The notes under the pieces were generated by a model. That model saw only the letters and a program-made list of their open reading frames with translations, searched no databases and was not told the DNA's origin. This document shows, one piece after another, positions 1 to 7,300 of a stretch of DNA of 13,803 nucleotides. The stretch covers positions 1 through 13,803 of the forward strand of contig CAMSEJ010000022.1 of NCBI GenBank assembly GCA_947057405.1, in the 5' to 3' direction. This DNA is from an uncultured Roseburia sp. GTDB lineage: Bacteria; Bacillota; Clostridia; Lachnospirales; Lachnospiraceae. A program made the position numbers and the translations under genes. Within the stretch, counting starts at the first letter, position 1; the number at the start of each line of letters is the position of its first letter.

Positions 1-477
1 CACGCGGTAAATACTCCCCATCGTTGCGCGTATGGCCTTTGGATTGTATACGTCCGCCGTTTCCGGGCTTGCGATCACGGCCGCTATCCCCGCGCCCTCC
101 GCGGTACGCAGCATCGTGCCCAGGTTGCCGGGATCCTGTATGCCCTCCAGCAGTAAAAAACCGGCATCCTCCTTCTGCAGCATAAGAGAGACGTCCCATT
201 TCGGCATACGCACAACCGTCAGAATGCCCTGCGGGGTCTGCGTTCCTGCGGCGGCTTTGAAGGCATGATCGGAAAGCAGCTCATAAGAAACGTCCGAAAG
301 CCCTTCCTTAGACAGGTAGGCTTCGGATACGTATACCTTCTGTATCCATTCGCGCGGAACCTCCTCGAACATCTTTTTGCCTTCTACGACAAATACGCCC
401 TGTTCTTTTCTTGCCTTTGCTTTTTTTCCTAATAAAACCAGGTTCTTTACCTGGGGATTTGCGGTGCTTGTAATCAT
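1..477 (-). CDS. SpoU/TrmH-family RNA 2'-O-methyltransferase (5' part only; runs off the left edge)
   Basis: The 159 N-terminal residues are visible; the C-terminal part lies beyond base 1. Residues about 1-100 fit the small substrate-binding domain of TrmH-type enzymes (start MITSTANPQVKNLVLLGKKA, then GVFVVEGKKMFEEV). The catalytic SpoU domain starts near residue 107 and shows motif 1, QDPGNLGTMLRTAEGAG (114-130, with the Asn and Arg of the NxGxxxR pattern), followed by NPKAIRATMGSIYR (145-158). By family knowledge these knotted enzymes transfer a methyl group from SAM to a ribose 2'-OH in rRNA or tRNA; the exact target cannot be told here. The ATG at 477 is chosen because an in-frame stop lies four codons upstream; the ribosome binding site is weak (GGAG about 14 nt away). 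The gene follows the tmRNA terminator and no clear promoter is visible. Confidence 0.9.
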   Translation of the reverse strand, partial: MITSTANPQVKNLVLLGKKAKARKEQGVFVVEGKKMFEEVPREWIQKVYVSEAYLSKEGLSDVSYELLSDHAFKAAAGTQTPQGILTVVRMPKWDVSLMLQKEDAGFLLLEGIQDPGNLGTMLRTAEGAGIAAVIASPETADVYNPKAIRATMGSIYRV

Positions 478-550
478 ATCCGGCTGTTACACTCCGTTTC
501 TGTCTGGCTGTCGTTTTTATTGCTTGTTCCTAAAAGGATCGTTCCTACAG

Positions 551-600
551 AAAAAACGGAACTGCCCGGGAATGACAATTGTCATTTCCGGCAGTCCCGT
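551..600 (-). terminator. Rho-independent terminator of ssrA
   Basis: Directly behind the tmRNA 3' end, the minus strand forms a long, nearly perfect hairpin. The arms contain AACGGGACTGCC and GGCAGTTCCGTT, with an inner AATGAC/GTCATT stem around an AATT loop. A run of six T follows. This is a textbook intrinsic terminator separating ssrA from the methyltransferase gene. Confidence 0.88.
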
Positions 601-610
601 TCTGTCCGAC

Positions 611-946
611 TGGACCAGACGGGAATCGAACCCGTGTCCAAAAACCAATCCCCTGTCCTTCTACGAGCGTAGTTTATTCTTTGTCATTCCCTCCGCAGGG
701 CTTGAACAAACACAATCCCTGTTTTGGTAGCTTCATGATACGCCCACATACGCAAAGCTTAATACGTGTCGTTTCCTGCATCGTCGAAGCCCGGTTCCCG
801 GGGTGCAGGTGCCCCGGGGCGGACTGCTGCAACTAGGCAGCGTATGCTAAATTATCGTTAGCGTTTAATTTAAGTTTGGCATTTGACGCATTCCATGCGG
901 CTCGCTTCTCCAGCTTCCTGATCCCTGTCGAAACCTTTACTGGCCC
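611..946 (-). ncRNA. ssrA: Transfer-messenger RNA (tmRNA, 10Sa RNA)
   Basis: tmRNA rescues stalled ribosomes with SmpB and adds a degradation tag. The tRNA-like domain is clear: 5' acceptor strand GGGCCAG (946-940) pairs with CTGGTCC (618-612, one G-U pair), and the T arm is ACGGG-TTCGATT-CCCGT. The conserved TTTCGACAGGG lies just inside the 5' end. The mRNA-like part reads AKLKLNANDNLAYAA followed by TAG (880-833); the exact resume codon could be one codon earlier. The discriminator A is at 611 and the next bases are GTC, so the 3' CCA does not appear to be encoded and would be added by tRNA nucleotidyltransferase. Length of 336 nt is typical. It lies just downstream of smpB with its own promoter. 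Confidence 0.96.
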
Positions 947-959
947 TGATATCGTTCCT

Positions 960-987
960 ATTATATCAAATATTTTTAAATAATCAA
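960..987 (-). promoter_or_regulatory. ssrA promoter (sigma-A type)
   Basis: On the minus strand TTGATT (982-987) and a consensus TATAAT (960-965) are separated by 16 nt. The mature tmRNA 5' end lies 13 bases past the -10 box. The promoter begins right after the smpB stop, so ssrA can be transcribed independently of the upstream operon. Confidence 0.75.
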
Positions 988-990
988 CCC

Positions 991-1458
991 TTAGTATAAA
1001 TTTCGCACCTTAAAATTGCGTTCGGCTTCCCTGCGCTGATCCTTTTTGGCAATATCTTCCCGCTTGTCGTACAGTTTTTTGCCCTTTGCAAGCGAAATCT
1101 GCACCTTCACCAGGCTCCCCTTAAAATACACCTGCACCGGGACAAGCGTATAGCCTTTTTCGGCTATCTTCTGCTTAAGCCTGCGGATTTCTTTTTTGTG
1201 CAGCAGAAGCTTTTTGGGCCGCAGGGGATCCTTGTTAAAAATATTCCCTTTTTCGTAGGGGGAAATATGCATCCCGTACAGGATCACTTCCCCCTGTTCG
1301 ATTTTAACATAAGCCTCTTTGATACTGCATTTGCCCATGCGCAGCGATTTGACCTCCGTGCCGTGCAGGCTGATGCCCGCTTCAAGGTCTTCCTCCAGAA
1401 AGTAATCGTGCCTCGCTTTTTTGTTGTTTGCAATGAGTTTGATGTTCTCCTTTGCCAT
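991..1458 (-). CDS. smpB: SsrA-binding protein SmpB
   Basis: SmpB binds the tRNA-like domain of tmRNA and places it in the ribosomal A site during trans-translation. The 155 residues match the family's usual length. Visible hallmarks are NKKARHDYFLEEDLEAGI (12-29), GTEVKSLR (33-40), the EAYVKIEQGEVILYGMHI beta-barrel segment (48-65), and the basic C-terminal region KGKKLYDKRE (125-134) that ends in a Lys/Arg-rich tail for decoding-centre contact. The ATG at 1458 follows a good GGGAGG ribosome binding site. It lies 35 bases behind rnr and directly ahead of ssrA, its RNA partner, the order seen in many Firmicutes. Confidence 0.98.
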   Translation of the reverse strand: MAKENIKLIANNKKARHDYFLEEDLEAGISLHGTEVKSLRMGKCSIKEAYVKIEQGEVILYGMHISPYEKGNIFNKDPLRPKKLLLHKKEIRRLKQKIAEKGYTLVPVQVYFKGSLVKVQISLAKGKKLYDKREDIAKKDQRREAERNFKVRNLY

Positions 1459-1493
1459 CCTGTCCTCCCTTATCCTTTCCCCTCACCGTCTTT

Positions 1494-3647
1494 TTATACG
1501 GCGTTCTGCCCTGCTTCTTCCGGCTCTTCTGCCAGTTCAAAATCTATGGTGCGGCGCAGCAGGTCTGCCCCCGCGACCGTGACCGTGACCCGCTGTCCCA
1601 GCTTATAATGGCGGTTCGTGGCTTTTCCCACCAGCTCATAGGACGCTTCTGCGTATTCATAAAAGTCGTCCGTAAGCGAAGTGACATGGACAAGCCCCTC
1701 TATGGTATTCGGCAGCTCCACATACAGCCCCCATGCCGTCACGCCGGAAATCACGCCTTCAAATTGTTCCCCGATATGTTCCGACATATATTCCGCTTTC
1801 TTTAGTTTGTCCGTTTCCCGCTCAAGCTCCTCGGCACGCCGTTCCGTTTCGCTTGCATGTGCCGCCACCTCCGGCAGAATTTCCTCATAATGCGACAGAC
1901 GCTTCTCGTTCATCCTGCCGCGCAGGCATTCTTTTATAATGCGGTGGATCTGCAGATCCGGGTACCGGCGGATGGGCGAAGTAAAATGGCAGTAATACGA
2001 TGCTGCCAGCCCGAAATGCCCGGAACCGGAAACGGAATACCTTGCCTGCTTCATGGAACGCAGCGTCAGGCGGCTGATTAAAAGCTCTTCGTCCGATCCT
2101 TCTATTTTCTGCAGCAGCTTCTGCAGCTCCTTCGGATGGATTTCATCCGTACCGATATGGATGGAATACCCGAAGTTATTGATAAACAGCGCAAGCCTGC
2201 GGATTTTCTCGGGATCGGGCGTCTCATGCGTACGGTACACAAACGGCGTCTGCTGCCAGAAAAAATGCTCGGCTACGGTTTCGTTGGCAATCAGCATAAA
2301 ATCCTCAATCAGCCGGGTCGCCGCATTCCGCTCATAGGGTTTGATTTCCACCGGATGCCCCCCGGCGTCCAGCCGTATCTTGGTTTCCGGAAAATCAAAG
2401 TCGATGGAACCGCGCTGCATCCGCTTTTTACGCAGAATCAAAGCCAGCGCACCCATACGCGTCAGCATCGGCACAAGCTCCCCGCACTCGTTCGCCTCCC
2501 GTGAATCCGGATCCTCTAAGATTTTGTTTACAGCGGTATAGCTCATCCGCCGGTCCACCCGTATGACGGTTTCGGCAATCGTATGATCGATGACCTTTCC
2601 CTGTTCGTCTATTTTCATCATACAGCTTAACGCCAGGCGGTCTTCTCCTGCATTCAGAGAACAAATGCCGTTCGAGAGCGTATGCGGAAGCATCGGAATG
2701 ACGCGATCCACCAGATACACGCTCGTCCCCCGCTCCGCCGCCTCACAGTCCAGCGCACTGTACTCCTGCACATAATTGGTAACGTCGGCAATGTGCACGC
2801 CCAGGCAGTACACCCCGCCTTCCCGGGTCAGAGAAACCGCATCGTCCAGATCCTTTGCATCCTCGCCGTCAATCGTGACCATCTGTAAATCCCGCAGGTC
2901 CACACGCCCCGCCCGGTCTGCTTCGGACACGTCCTTTGCCACGCGCACCGCCTGGTTCAATACCTTTTCCGGAAATTCGACCGGGATTTCATAAGCTTTG
3001 ATCAAAGCCGCAATATCCGTCCCGGGATCGTTTTTGTGCCCTAAGATTTCAAGGATTTTGCCTTCCGGTTTTTTGCCCGCTTTGCCGTAGTCGGTGATTT
3101 GTACAACGACCTTATGGCCGTCTGCGGCTCCCTTTGCGCGCTCTTTTGGCACGAAAATGTCCCTGCCGATTTTCGGATCGTCCGGAATGACAAACCCGTA
3201 GCTGTTACCGGCTTCGTATGTCCCGATGACCTGTGCCGTCCCGCGGGAAATGATTTTTACCACCTTCCCCTCCCGGCGCTTTCCGGAAGAAACGGGGGCA
3301 ACGGCAACCTGCACGATATCTTTGTGAAATGCGCCGCCAAGCTGATCCGACGGAATAAATATGTCGTCTTCGCCCTCTTGTGCCTGCACAAACCCGTAGC
3401 CCCTCGCATGTCCGATAAACGTGCCGGTGAGAAGGTTTCCTTTTGCTTTTGCGTATTTGCCCTTTGCGGATACCTGTACCTTGCCGTCGTCTATGAGGGC
3501 GTTTAAGACCTCTTCCAGCTCATGCCGCTCGCTCTTTGGGACAGACAGCAGCATCGCTATCTCTTTTATTTTCATCGGTACATACATTTTATCGCAAATC
3601 AGCCCGTATATGGCTTTTTTTCGTTTCTGCATCTGTTCCTGATCCAT
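1494..3647 (-). CDS. rnr: Ribonuclease R (3'-5' exoribonuclease, RNB family)
   Basis: RNase R degrades structured RNA and, with SmpB and tmRNA, removes the defective mRNAs that stall ribosomes. At 717 residues it has the full domain set: an N-terminal helix-turn-helix-like segment (about 1-65), two cold-shock domains (about 70-205; GYGFVQ and SYGFVIPDD mark them), the RNB nuclease domain (about 245-580) and a C-terminal S1 domain (about 627-705, with GVISGVTAWGLYVEL). The metal-binding cluster is TIDGEDAKDLDDAV (258-271), and HFTSPIRRYPDLQIHR (554-569) is the conserved RNB motif. The ATG at 3647 follows AAAGGAGG. The gene sits between secG and smpB, so its regulation probably follows the secG promoter and whatever the upstream hairpin does. 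Confidence 0.98.
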   Translation of the reverse strand: MDQEQMQKRKKAIYGLICDKMYVPMKIKEIAMLLSVPKSERHELEEVLNALIDDGKVQVSAKGKYAKAKGNLLTGTFIGHARGYGFVQAQEGEDDIFIPSDQLGGAFHKDIVQVAVAPVSSGKRREGKVVKIISRGTAQVIGTYEAGNSYGFVIPDDPKIGRDIFVPKERAKGAADGHKVVVQITDYGKAGKKPEGKILEILGHKNDPGTDIAALIKAYEIPVEFPEKVLNQAVRVAKDVSEADRAGRVDLRDLQMVTIDGEDAKDLDDAVSLTREGGVYCLGVHIADVTNYVQEYSALDCEAAERGTSVYLVDRVIPMLPHTLSNGICSLNAGEDRLALSCMMKIDEQGKVIDHTIAETVIRVDRRMSYTAVNKILEDPDSREANECGELVPMLTRMGALALILRKKRMQRGSIDFDFPETKIRLDAGGHPVEIKPYERNAATRLIEDFMLIANETVAEHFFWQQTPFVYRTHETPDPEKIRRLALFINNFGYSIHIGTDEIHPKELQKLLQKIEGSDEELLISRLTLRSMKQARYSVSGSGHFGLAASYYCHFTSPIRRYPDLQIHRIIKECLRGRMNEKRLSHYEEILPEVAAHASETERRAEELERETDKLKKAEYMSEHIGEQFEGVISGVTAWGLYVELPNTIEGLVHVTSLTDDFYEYAEASYELVGKATNRHYKLGQRVTVTVAGADLLRRTIDFELAEEPEEAGQNAV

Positions 3648-3679
3648 TCTTTATGCCTCCTTTCTGTTTCCCGTATATC

Positions 3680-3717
3680 CAAACAGCTTCCATCCGGCAG
3701 AGGATGGAAGCTGTTTG
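3680..3717 (-). other. Perfect 16-bp intergenic hairpin between secG and rnr
   Basis: Bases 3680-3695 and 3702-3717 are exact reverse complements (arm CAAACAGCTTCCATCC) around a 6-nt loop. It lies about 33 bases upstream of the rnr start. Read on the minus strand the arm is followed by GATATACGGG, not a T run, so it is not an ordinary terminator for this operon. It may act as an RNA-processing or stability element. On the plus strand a TTCCTTTTTATT tail follows at about 9 nt distance, but no plus-strand gene ends here. Confidence 0.7.
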
Positions 3718-3805
3718 CTGTTCCTTTTTATTCTTTCCCAAAAACCAAATGAAGCCTGCCAAAAAGACAGACTCCACTACTGCCGCATCCGGCAGGACAG
3801 CTCTC

Positions 3806-4045
3806 TTAAAAGCTTCCGATATTCAGCACTGCGGCAATCACGATGAATAATACAACCAGGATCTTTGTGCCTTTGACAAGCATCCCTTCCATGGAACGGC
3901 CTTTGTTCTTGCCCCAGTAGGTGTCCGCTGCACCGGCAATGGCACCAAGCCCTGCGGATTTCCCTTCCTGCATCAAAATGATTACGGTCAATGCCAGGCA
4001 TATTAAAATAAAAGCAACTGTTACAATCGTCTTTACTACTGCCAC
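3806..4045 (-). CDS. secG: Protein-export membrane protein SecG
   Basis: SecG is the small accessory subunit of the SecYEG translocon in the cytoplasmic membrane. With a GTG start at 4045 the protein has 79 residues, the normal size. It has two hydrophobic helices (about 3-25 and 61-76) joined by a polar loop carrying the conserved MQEGKSAGLGAIAGAADTYWG (25-45). A TTG 18 bases upstream would extend the frame, but then the excellent AGGAGG would be inside the gene; that AGGAGG is 8 nt from the GTG, so the GTG is the better start. It is the first gene behind the promoter at 4096-4124 and precedes rnr, as in Bacillus-type secG-rnr-smpB-ssrA clusters. Confidence 0.95.
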   Translation of the reverse strand: MAVVKTIVTVAFILICLALTVIILMQEGKSAGLGAIAGAADTYWGKNKGRSMEGMLVKGTKILVVLFIVIAAVLNIGSF

Positions 4046-4095
4046 GGGTATTACCTCCTGCAATCTTATTGTTTACCGTTTTCGTAACTTTTAGT

Positions 4096-4124
4096 AGTAT
4101 AGCATATGTGGCAGGGTATTTCAA
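4096..4124 (-). promoter_or_regulatory. Promoter of the secG-rnr-smpB operon (sigma-A type, extended -10)
   Basis: Minus-strand TTGAAA (4119-4124) and TATACT (4096-4101) are separated by exactly 17 nt, and the spacer ends in TGC, giving an extended -10. It lies between the eno stop and secG. No terminator is visible behind eno, so some readthrough from eno into secG is possible. Confidence 0.8.
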
Positions 4125-4137
4125 GACTTATTTTCGG

Positions 4138-5442
4138 TCATTTTCCGTATACGGCCGTATCCCCGAGCTCCTCTTCGATCCTCAGAAGCTGATTGTATTT
4201 GGCCACACGGTCTGTCCGGCAGGGCGCTCCGGTCTTAATCTGGCCGCAGTTTAACGCAACGGCAAGATCCGCAATGGTCGTATCCTCCGTTTCGCCCGAA
4301 CGGTGCGACACCACTGCCGTATAGCCTGCCCGGTGGGCGGTGCAAATCGCTTCCATCGTTTCCGAAACCGTCCCGATCTGGTTGAGCTTAATCAGAATGG
4401 AATTACCGCAGCCCGTTTCGATTCCTTTTTTCAGACGCTTTGTATTGGTTACAAATAAATCGTCGCCGACTAACTGCACCTTGCTGCCTAACCGCCCGGT
4501 CAGTTTCTCAAAGCCTGCCCAGTCCTCCTCGTAAAGGCCGTCTTCAATTGACCACACCGGATACTTGCTGCAGAGCTTTTCATACAATTCAATCATTTCC
4601 TCTGTTGTACGGATAACGGGCGCACCGCAGATCCGGCTTTCCCCTTCAAAATAATAACAGCCCTTTTCGTTCTGATACAGCTCCGAGGCTGCCGCATCCA
4701 TCGCAAATACAATATCCCTGCCGCACTCGTACCCGGCCTCCGTTACGGCCCGTTTCAGATAATCAAATACCTCAAACGCATCCTTTAAATCCGGCGCAAA
4801 CCCGCCCTCGTCCCCGACTGCGGTGGACTTCTGGTCGCCTGCCAGTATCCTTTTTAGGGCATGATATACCTCTGCCCCCATGCAAAGCGCCTCCTTAAAG
4901 GATTTTGCGCCGACCGGCATAATCATAAATTCCTGGAAATCCACCGTATTTTTCGCATGCTTCCCGCCGTTTAGAATGTTCATCATCGGCACGGGCAGCC
5001 GGTGCGCAAAACTTCCGCCCAGATACCGGTACAGCGGCATACAGAGCGCGTTTGCCGCTGCTTTTGCAACCGCAACAGACACCCCCAATATGGCATTGGC
5101 GCCAAACCGCTTCTTATTGTCCGTACCGTCTAACGCAATTAAAAAGGCGTCTATGTGGTTCTGGTCAAGCGCATTTTTGCCGACCAGCTTTTTGGCAATT
5201 TTTTGATTGATATGCGAAACTGCCTGTTCCACGCCTGCCCCGCCGTACCGCTTGTCCCCGTCACGCAGCTCCACCGCCTCAAACTGCCCGGTAGACGCTC
5301 CTGACGGCACTGCCGCCCTTCCTGCCGATACCCGTTTCGTCTGATGGTTTTTGACAAGCACTTCCGCCTCTACCGTGGGGTTTCCGCGCGAATCCATAAT
5401 TTCACGCCCATGTACTTCCATAATTTCCAGATATGCTTTCAT
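4138..5442 (-). CDS. eno: Enolase (phosphopyruvate hydratase)
   Basis: Enolase converts 2-phosphoglycerate to phosphoenolpyruvate in glycolysis and is also often found in the RNA degradosome. The 434 residues are full length. The N-terminal domain carries GREIMDSRGNPTVEAEV (12-28) and GRAAVPSGASTGQFEAVELR (41-60). The barrel has the catalytic Glu in GDEGGFAP (210-217), metal ligands Asp249 (AMDAA), Glu300 (SIEDG) and Asp327 (GDD), the catalytic Lys352 (IKLNQIGT), and the signature SHRSGETED (379-387). The ATG at 5442 has a purine-rich AAAGGAAAAGGG upstream. It lies upstream of secG on the same strand and divergent from glpK; no strong promoter could be fixed. Confidence 0.98.
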   Translation of the reverse strand: MKAYLEIMEVHGREIMDSRGNPTVEAEVLVKNHQTKRVSAGRAAVPSGASTGQFEAVELRDGDKRYGGAGVEQAVSHINQKIAKKLVGKNALDQNHIDAFLIALDGTDNKKRFGANAILGVSVAVAKAAANALCMPLYRYLGGSFAHRLPVPMMNILNGGKHAKNTVDFQEFMIMPVGAKSFKEALCMGAEVYHALKRILAGDQKSTAVGDEGGFAPDLKDAFEVFDYLKRAVTEAGYECGRDIVFAMDAAASELYQNEKGCYYFEGESRICGAPVIRTTEEMIELYEKLCSKYPVWSIEDGLYEEDWAGFEKLTGRLGSKVQLVGDDLFVTNTKRLKKGIETGCGNSILIKLNQIGTVSETMEAICTAHRAGYTAVVSHRSGETEDTTIADLAVALNCGQIKTGAPCRTDRVAKYNQLLRIEEELGDTAVYGK

Positions 5443-5468
5443 CGTTCAATCCCTTTTCCTTTCCATAC

Positions 5469-5657
5469 TCAGCCAAACGAACACGCGCCGCAGGATTTTG
5501 TGCTTCCTGCGCAGCGTAAATCCGGCTCGTTATAGTATGCGGCAAAACTGAAAAAGACATACGGAATATTTCTGTAAATGATCGGCAATTGGTCCGCGGC
5601 GCCTGTCTTAAAAGCCGCCCTGCCGCAATCCGTCAGAAATTTCACCTTGCCCCGCAC
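5469..5657 (-). CDS. Possible small Cys-containing protein upstream of eno
   Basis: I do not recognise this frame. It encodes 62 residues with a GTG start at 5657, or a second GTG four codons on that has AAGGTGCGGGG ahead of it. It ends 26 bases before eno on the same strand. Codon choice resembles its neighbours. The C-terminal part reads YYNEPDLRCAGSTKSCGACS, with four Cys in all (11, 49, 56, 59) and a CxxC near the end. That could bind metal or form a redox pair, but this is inference. An inverted repeat (CGCAGGA at 5489-5495 and TCCTGCG at 5505-5511) lies in its last codons and could instead be an eno leader hairpin. Its start overlaps the divergent glpK promoter. It may be only a chance frame. 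Confidence 0.45.
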   Translation of the reverse strand: MRGKVKFLTDCGRAAFKTGAADQLPIIYRNIPYVFFSFAAYYNEPDLRCAGSTKSCGACSFG

Positions 5658-5675
5658 CTTACCGCATGCTAAAAT
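5647..5675 (+). promoter_or_regulatory. glpK promoter (extended -10)
   Basis: TTGCCC (5647-5652) and TAAAAT (5670-5675) are 17 nt apart, with TGC directly before the -10 hexamer. The predicted transcript would start near 5682, giving a leader of about 36 nt with AAAGGAGG seven bases before the glpK ATG. No cre-like operator was identified with confidence. Confidence 0.65.
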
Positions 5676-5717
5676 GGATCCAAATCAAAACAGACATTTC
5701 CAAAAGGAGGTTTTTCT

Positions 5718-7217
5718 ATGGCAGGCTATATCATGGCGCTTGACGCCGGGACGACCAGCAGCCGCTGCATCCTGTTTAACCACAACGGTGAACTGTGCAG
5801 TATGGCGCAGAAAGAATTTACACAGTACTTCCCGAAACCGGGATGGGTGGAACACGATGCACAGGAAATCTGGTCAACCCAGTTAGAGGTCGCGCAGGCG
5901 GCAATGGCAAACATCGGCGCCACGGCGGCAGAGATCCATGCCATCGGCATTACCAACCAGCGTGAAACGGCAATCGTCTGGGACAAACACACCGGCGTGC
6001 CCGTATATCATGCCATTGTCTGGCAGTGCCGCCGGACCTCCGGTTACTGTGATTTGCTGAAAGAAAAAGGACTGACCGAACTGTTCCGCCAGAAAACGGG
6101 CCTGGTCATCGACGCTTACTTCTCCGCCACCAAACTCAAATGGATCCTGGATCATGTACCCGGCGCAAGAGAACAAGCCGAACGCGGCGATCTGTTGTTC
6201 GGAACGGTGGAAACATGGCTGATCTGGAAGCTGACGCAGGGGCAGGTACACGTCACCGACTACTCCAACGCGTCCCGCACCATGCTGTTTAACATCCATA
6301 CGCTGACATGGGACGATGAAATTTTAGCCGAACTGGATATCCCGAAATCCATGCTGCCTGCGCCCAAACCGTCCGGCTGCCTCTACGGCAAAACAAACCC
6401 CGCCTTCTTCGGCGGTCCAATCCCGATTGGCGGCGCGGCCGGGGATCAGCAGGCAGCACTGTTCGGACAAGCATGCTTTTCCGCGGGCGACGCCAAAAAC
6501 ACATACGGGACAGGGTGCTTTCTGCTGATGAATACCGGAGAAAAACCCGTGTTTTCCAAAAACGGCCTGGTCACTACCATCGCCTGGGGGCTGGACGGGA
6601 CCGTCACCTATGCCTTAGAAGGCTCCATTTTTATTGCAGGCGCGCTGATTCAGTGGCTGCGGGACGAGCTGGGATTTCTGGAATCCTCCGCAGATTCCGA
6701 ATATTTGGCAGCAAAAGTCCCCGATACGGGAGGATGCTATGTCGTGCCCGCATTTACCGGGCTTGGCGCGCCATACTGGGATCAATACGCCAGAGGGACA
6801 ATTGTAGGGCTTACGCGCGGGATTAACAGGCACCACATCATACGGGCCGCATTGGAATCCGTCGCATTCCAGGCAAACGACGTTCTTCGTGCCATGGAAG
6901 CGGATTCCGGCATCCGTCTTTCGTGTCTGAAAGCCGACGGCGGCGCAAGCGCCAACAACCTGCTGATGCAGATGCAGGCAGATATCAGCCATGCTCCGGT
7001 CAACCGCCCGGTCTGCGTGGAAACAACCGCCATGGGCGCAGCATATCTCGCCGGGCTTTCGGTCGGATACTGGAAAAATAAAGAGGACGTGAAAAAAAAT
7101 CAGGCGTCGGATCGTATTTTTATGCCGGAATTAAAAGAAGAAACGAGAATTGAAAAAATCCGTATGTGGAAAAAAGCAGTCCAATGCGCCCTGAACTGGG
7201 ACGCTCCTTCTCAGTGA
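5718..7217 (+). CDS. glpK: Glycerol kinase
   Basis: GlpK phosphorylates glycerol to sn-glycerol 3-phosphate with ATP, trapping it in the cytoplasm. The 499 residues are the usual length for this FGGY-family kinase. Visible are the N-terminal phosphate loop ALDAGTTSSRCILF (8-20), the glycerol-binding ITNQRETAIVWDK (78-90), the catalytic Asp243 in AAGDQQAALFG (240-250), NTYGTGCFLLMNTG (261-274) and the FGGY signature GLGAPYWDQYARGTIVGLTRG split over 348-368. At 228-232 the sequence is PAFFG, where Firmicute enzymes usually have YHFYG; the HPr-phosphorylated His appears to be Ala229. No glpF, glpD or glpP is adjacent, so this is a stand-alone glpK divergent from eno. Confidence 0.97.
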   Translation: MAGYIMALDAGTTSSRCILFNHNGELCSMAQKEFTQYFPKPGWVEHDAQEIWSTQLEVAQAAMANIGATAAEIHAIGITNQRETAIVWDKHTGVPVYHAIVWQCRRTSGYCDLLKEKGLTELFRQKTGLVIDAYFSATKLKWILDHVPGAREQAERGDLLFGTVETWLIWKLTQGQVHVTDYSNASRTMLFNIHTLTWDDEILAELDIPKSMLPAPKPSGCLYGKTNPAFFGGPIPIGGAAGDQQAALFGQACFSAGDAKNTYGTGCFLLMNTGEKPVFSKNGLVTTIAWGLDGTVTYALEGSIFIAGALIQWLRDELGFLESSADSEYLAAKVPDTGGCYVVPAFTGLGAPYWDQYARGTIVGLTRGINRHHIIRAALESVAFQANDVLRAMEADSGIRLSCLKADGGASANNLLMQMQADISHAPVNRPVCVETTAMGAAYLAGLSVGYWKNKEDVKKNQASDRIFMPELKEETRIEKIRMWKKAVQCALNWDAPSQ

Positions 7218-7263
7218 GCCTGCTGTACCATTACACGTTATTTTCAGTAAATTTTGCAACCGA

Positions 7264-7286
7264 CTGTTTTGTCGAAAACAAAACAG
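7264..7286 (+). other. Perfect 9-bp hairpin just ahead of the LRR gene's ribosome binding site
   Basis: CTGTTTTGT (7264-7272) and ACAAAACAG (7278-7286) pair around CGAAA. It ends four bases before AAAGGAG. There is no T run behind it, so it is more likely a leader hairpin near the LRR gene's start than a glpK terminator. Confidence 0.5.
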
Positions 7287-7300
7287 CAGAAAGGAGTATT

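Noticed and set aside
595..640. A separate tRNA gene suggested by GGGTTCGATTCCCG
   Set aside because: This is the T arm of tmRNA; no anticodon arm or D arm of a tRNA is present.
377..836. Plus-strand frames over the tmRNA gene and its terminator
   Set aside because: They are antisense to a clear structural RNA and have no family resemblance or ribosome binding site.
1198..3506. Several plus-strand frames opposite smpB and rnr
   Set aside because: They are shadows of the strongly conserved genes on the other strand.
4046..4063. TTG start for secG six codons upstream
   Set aside because: It would place the AGGAGG ribosome binding site inside the coding sequence; the GTG at 4045 has ideal spacing.
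3777..4124. 115-codon minus-strand frame over secG
   Set aside because: It overlaps secG in another frame and runs through the secG promoter; SecG is unmistakable.
7166..7300. Upstream extension of the LRR protein into the glpK end
   Set aside because: The extension overlaps glpK in another frame; the ATG at 7301 has AAAGGAG and begins a clear signal peptide.
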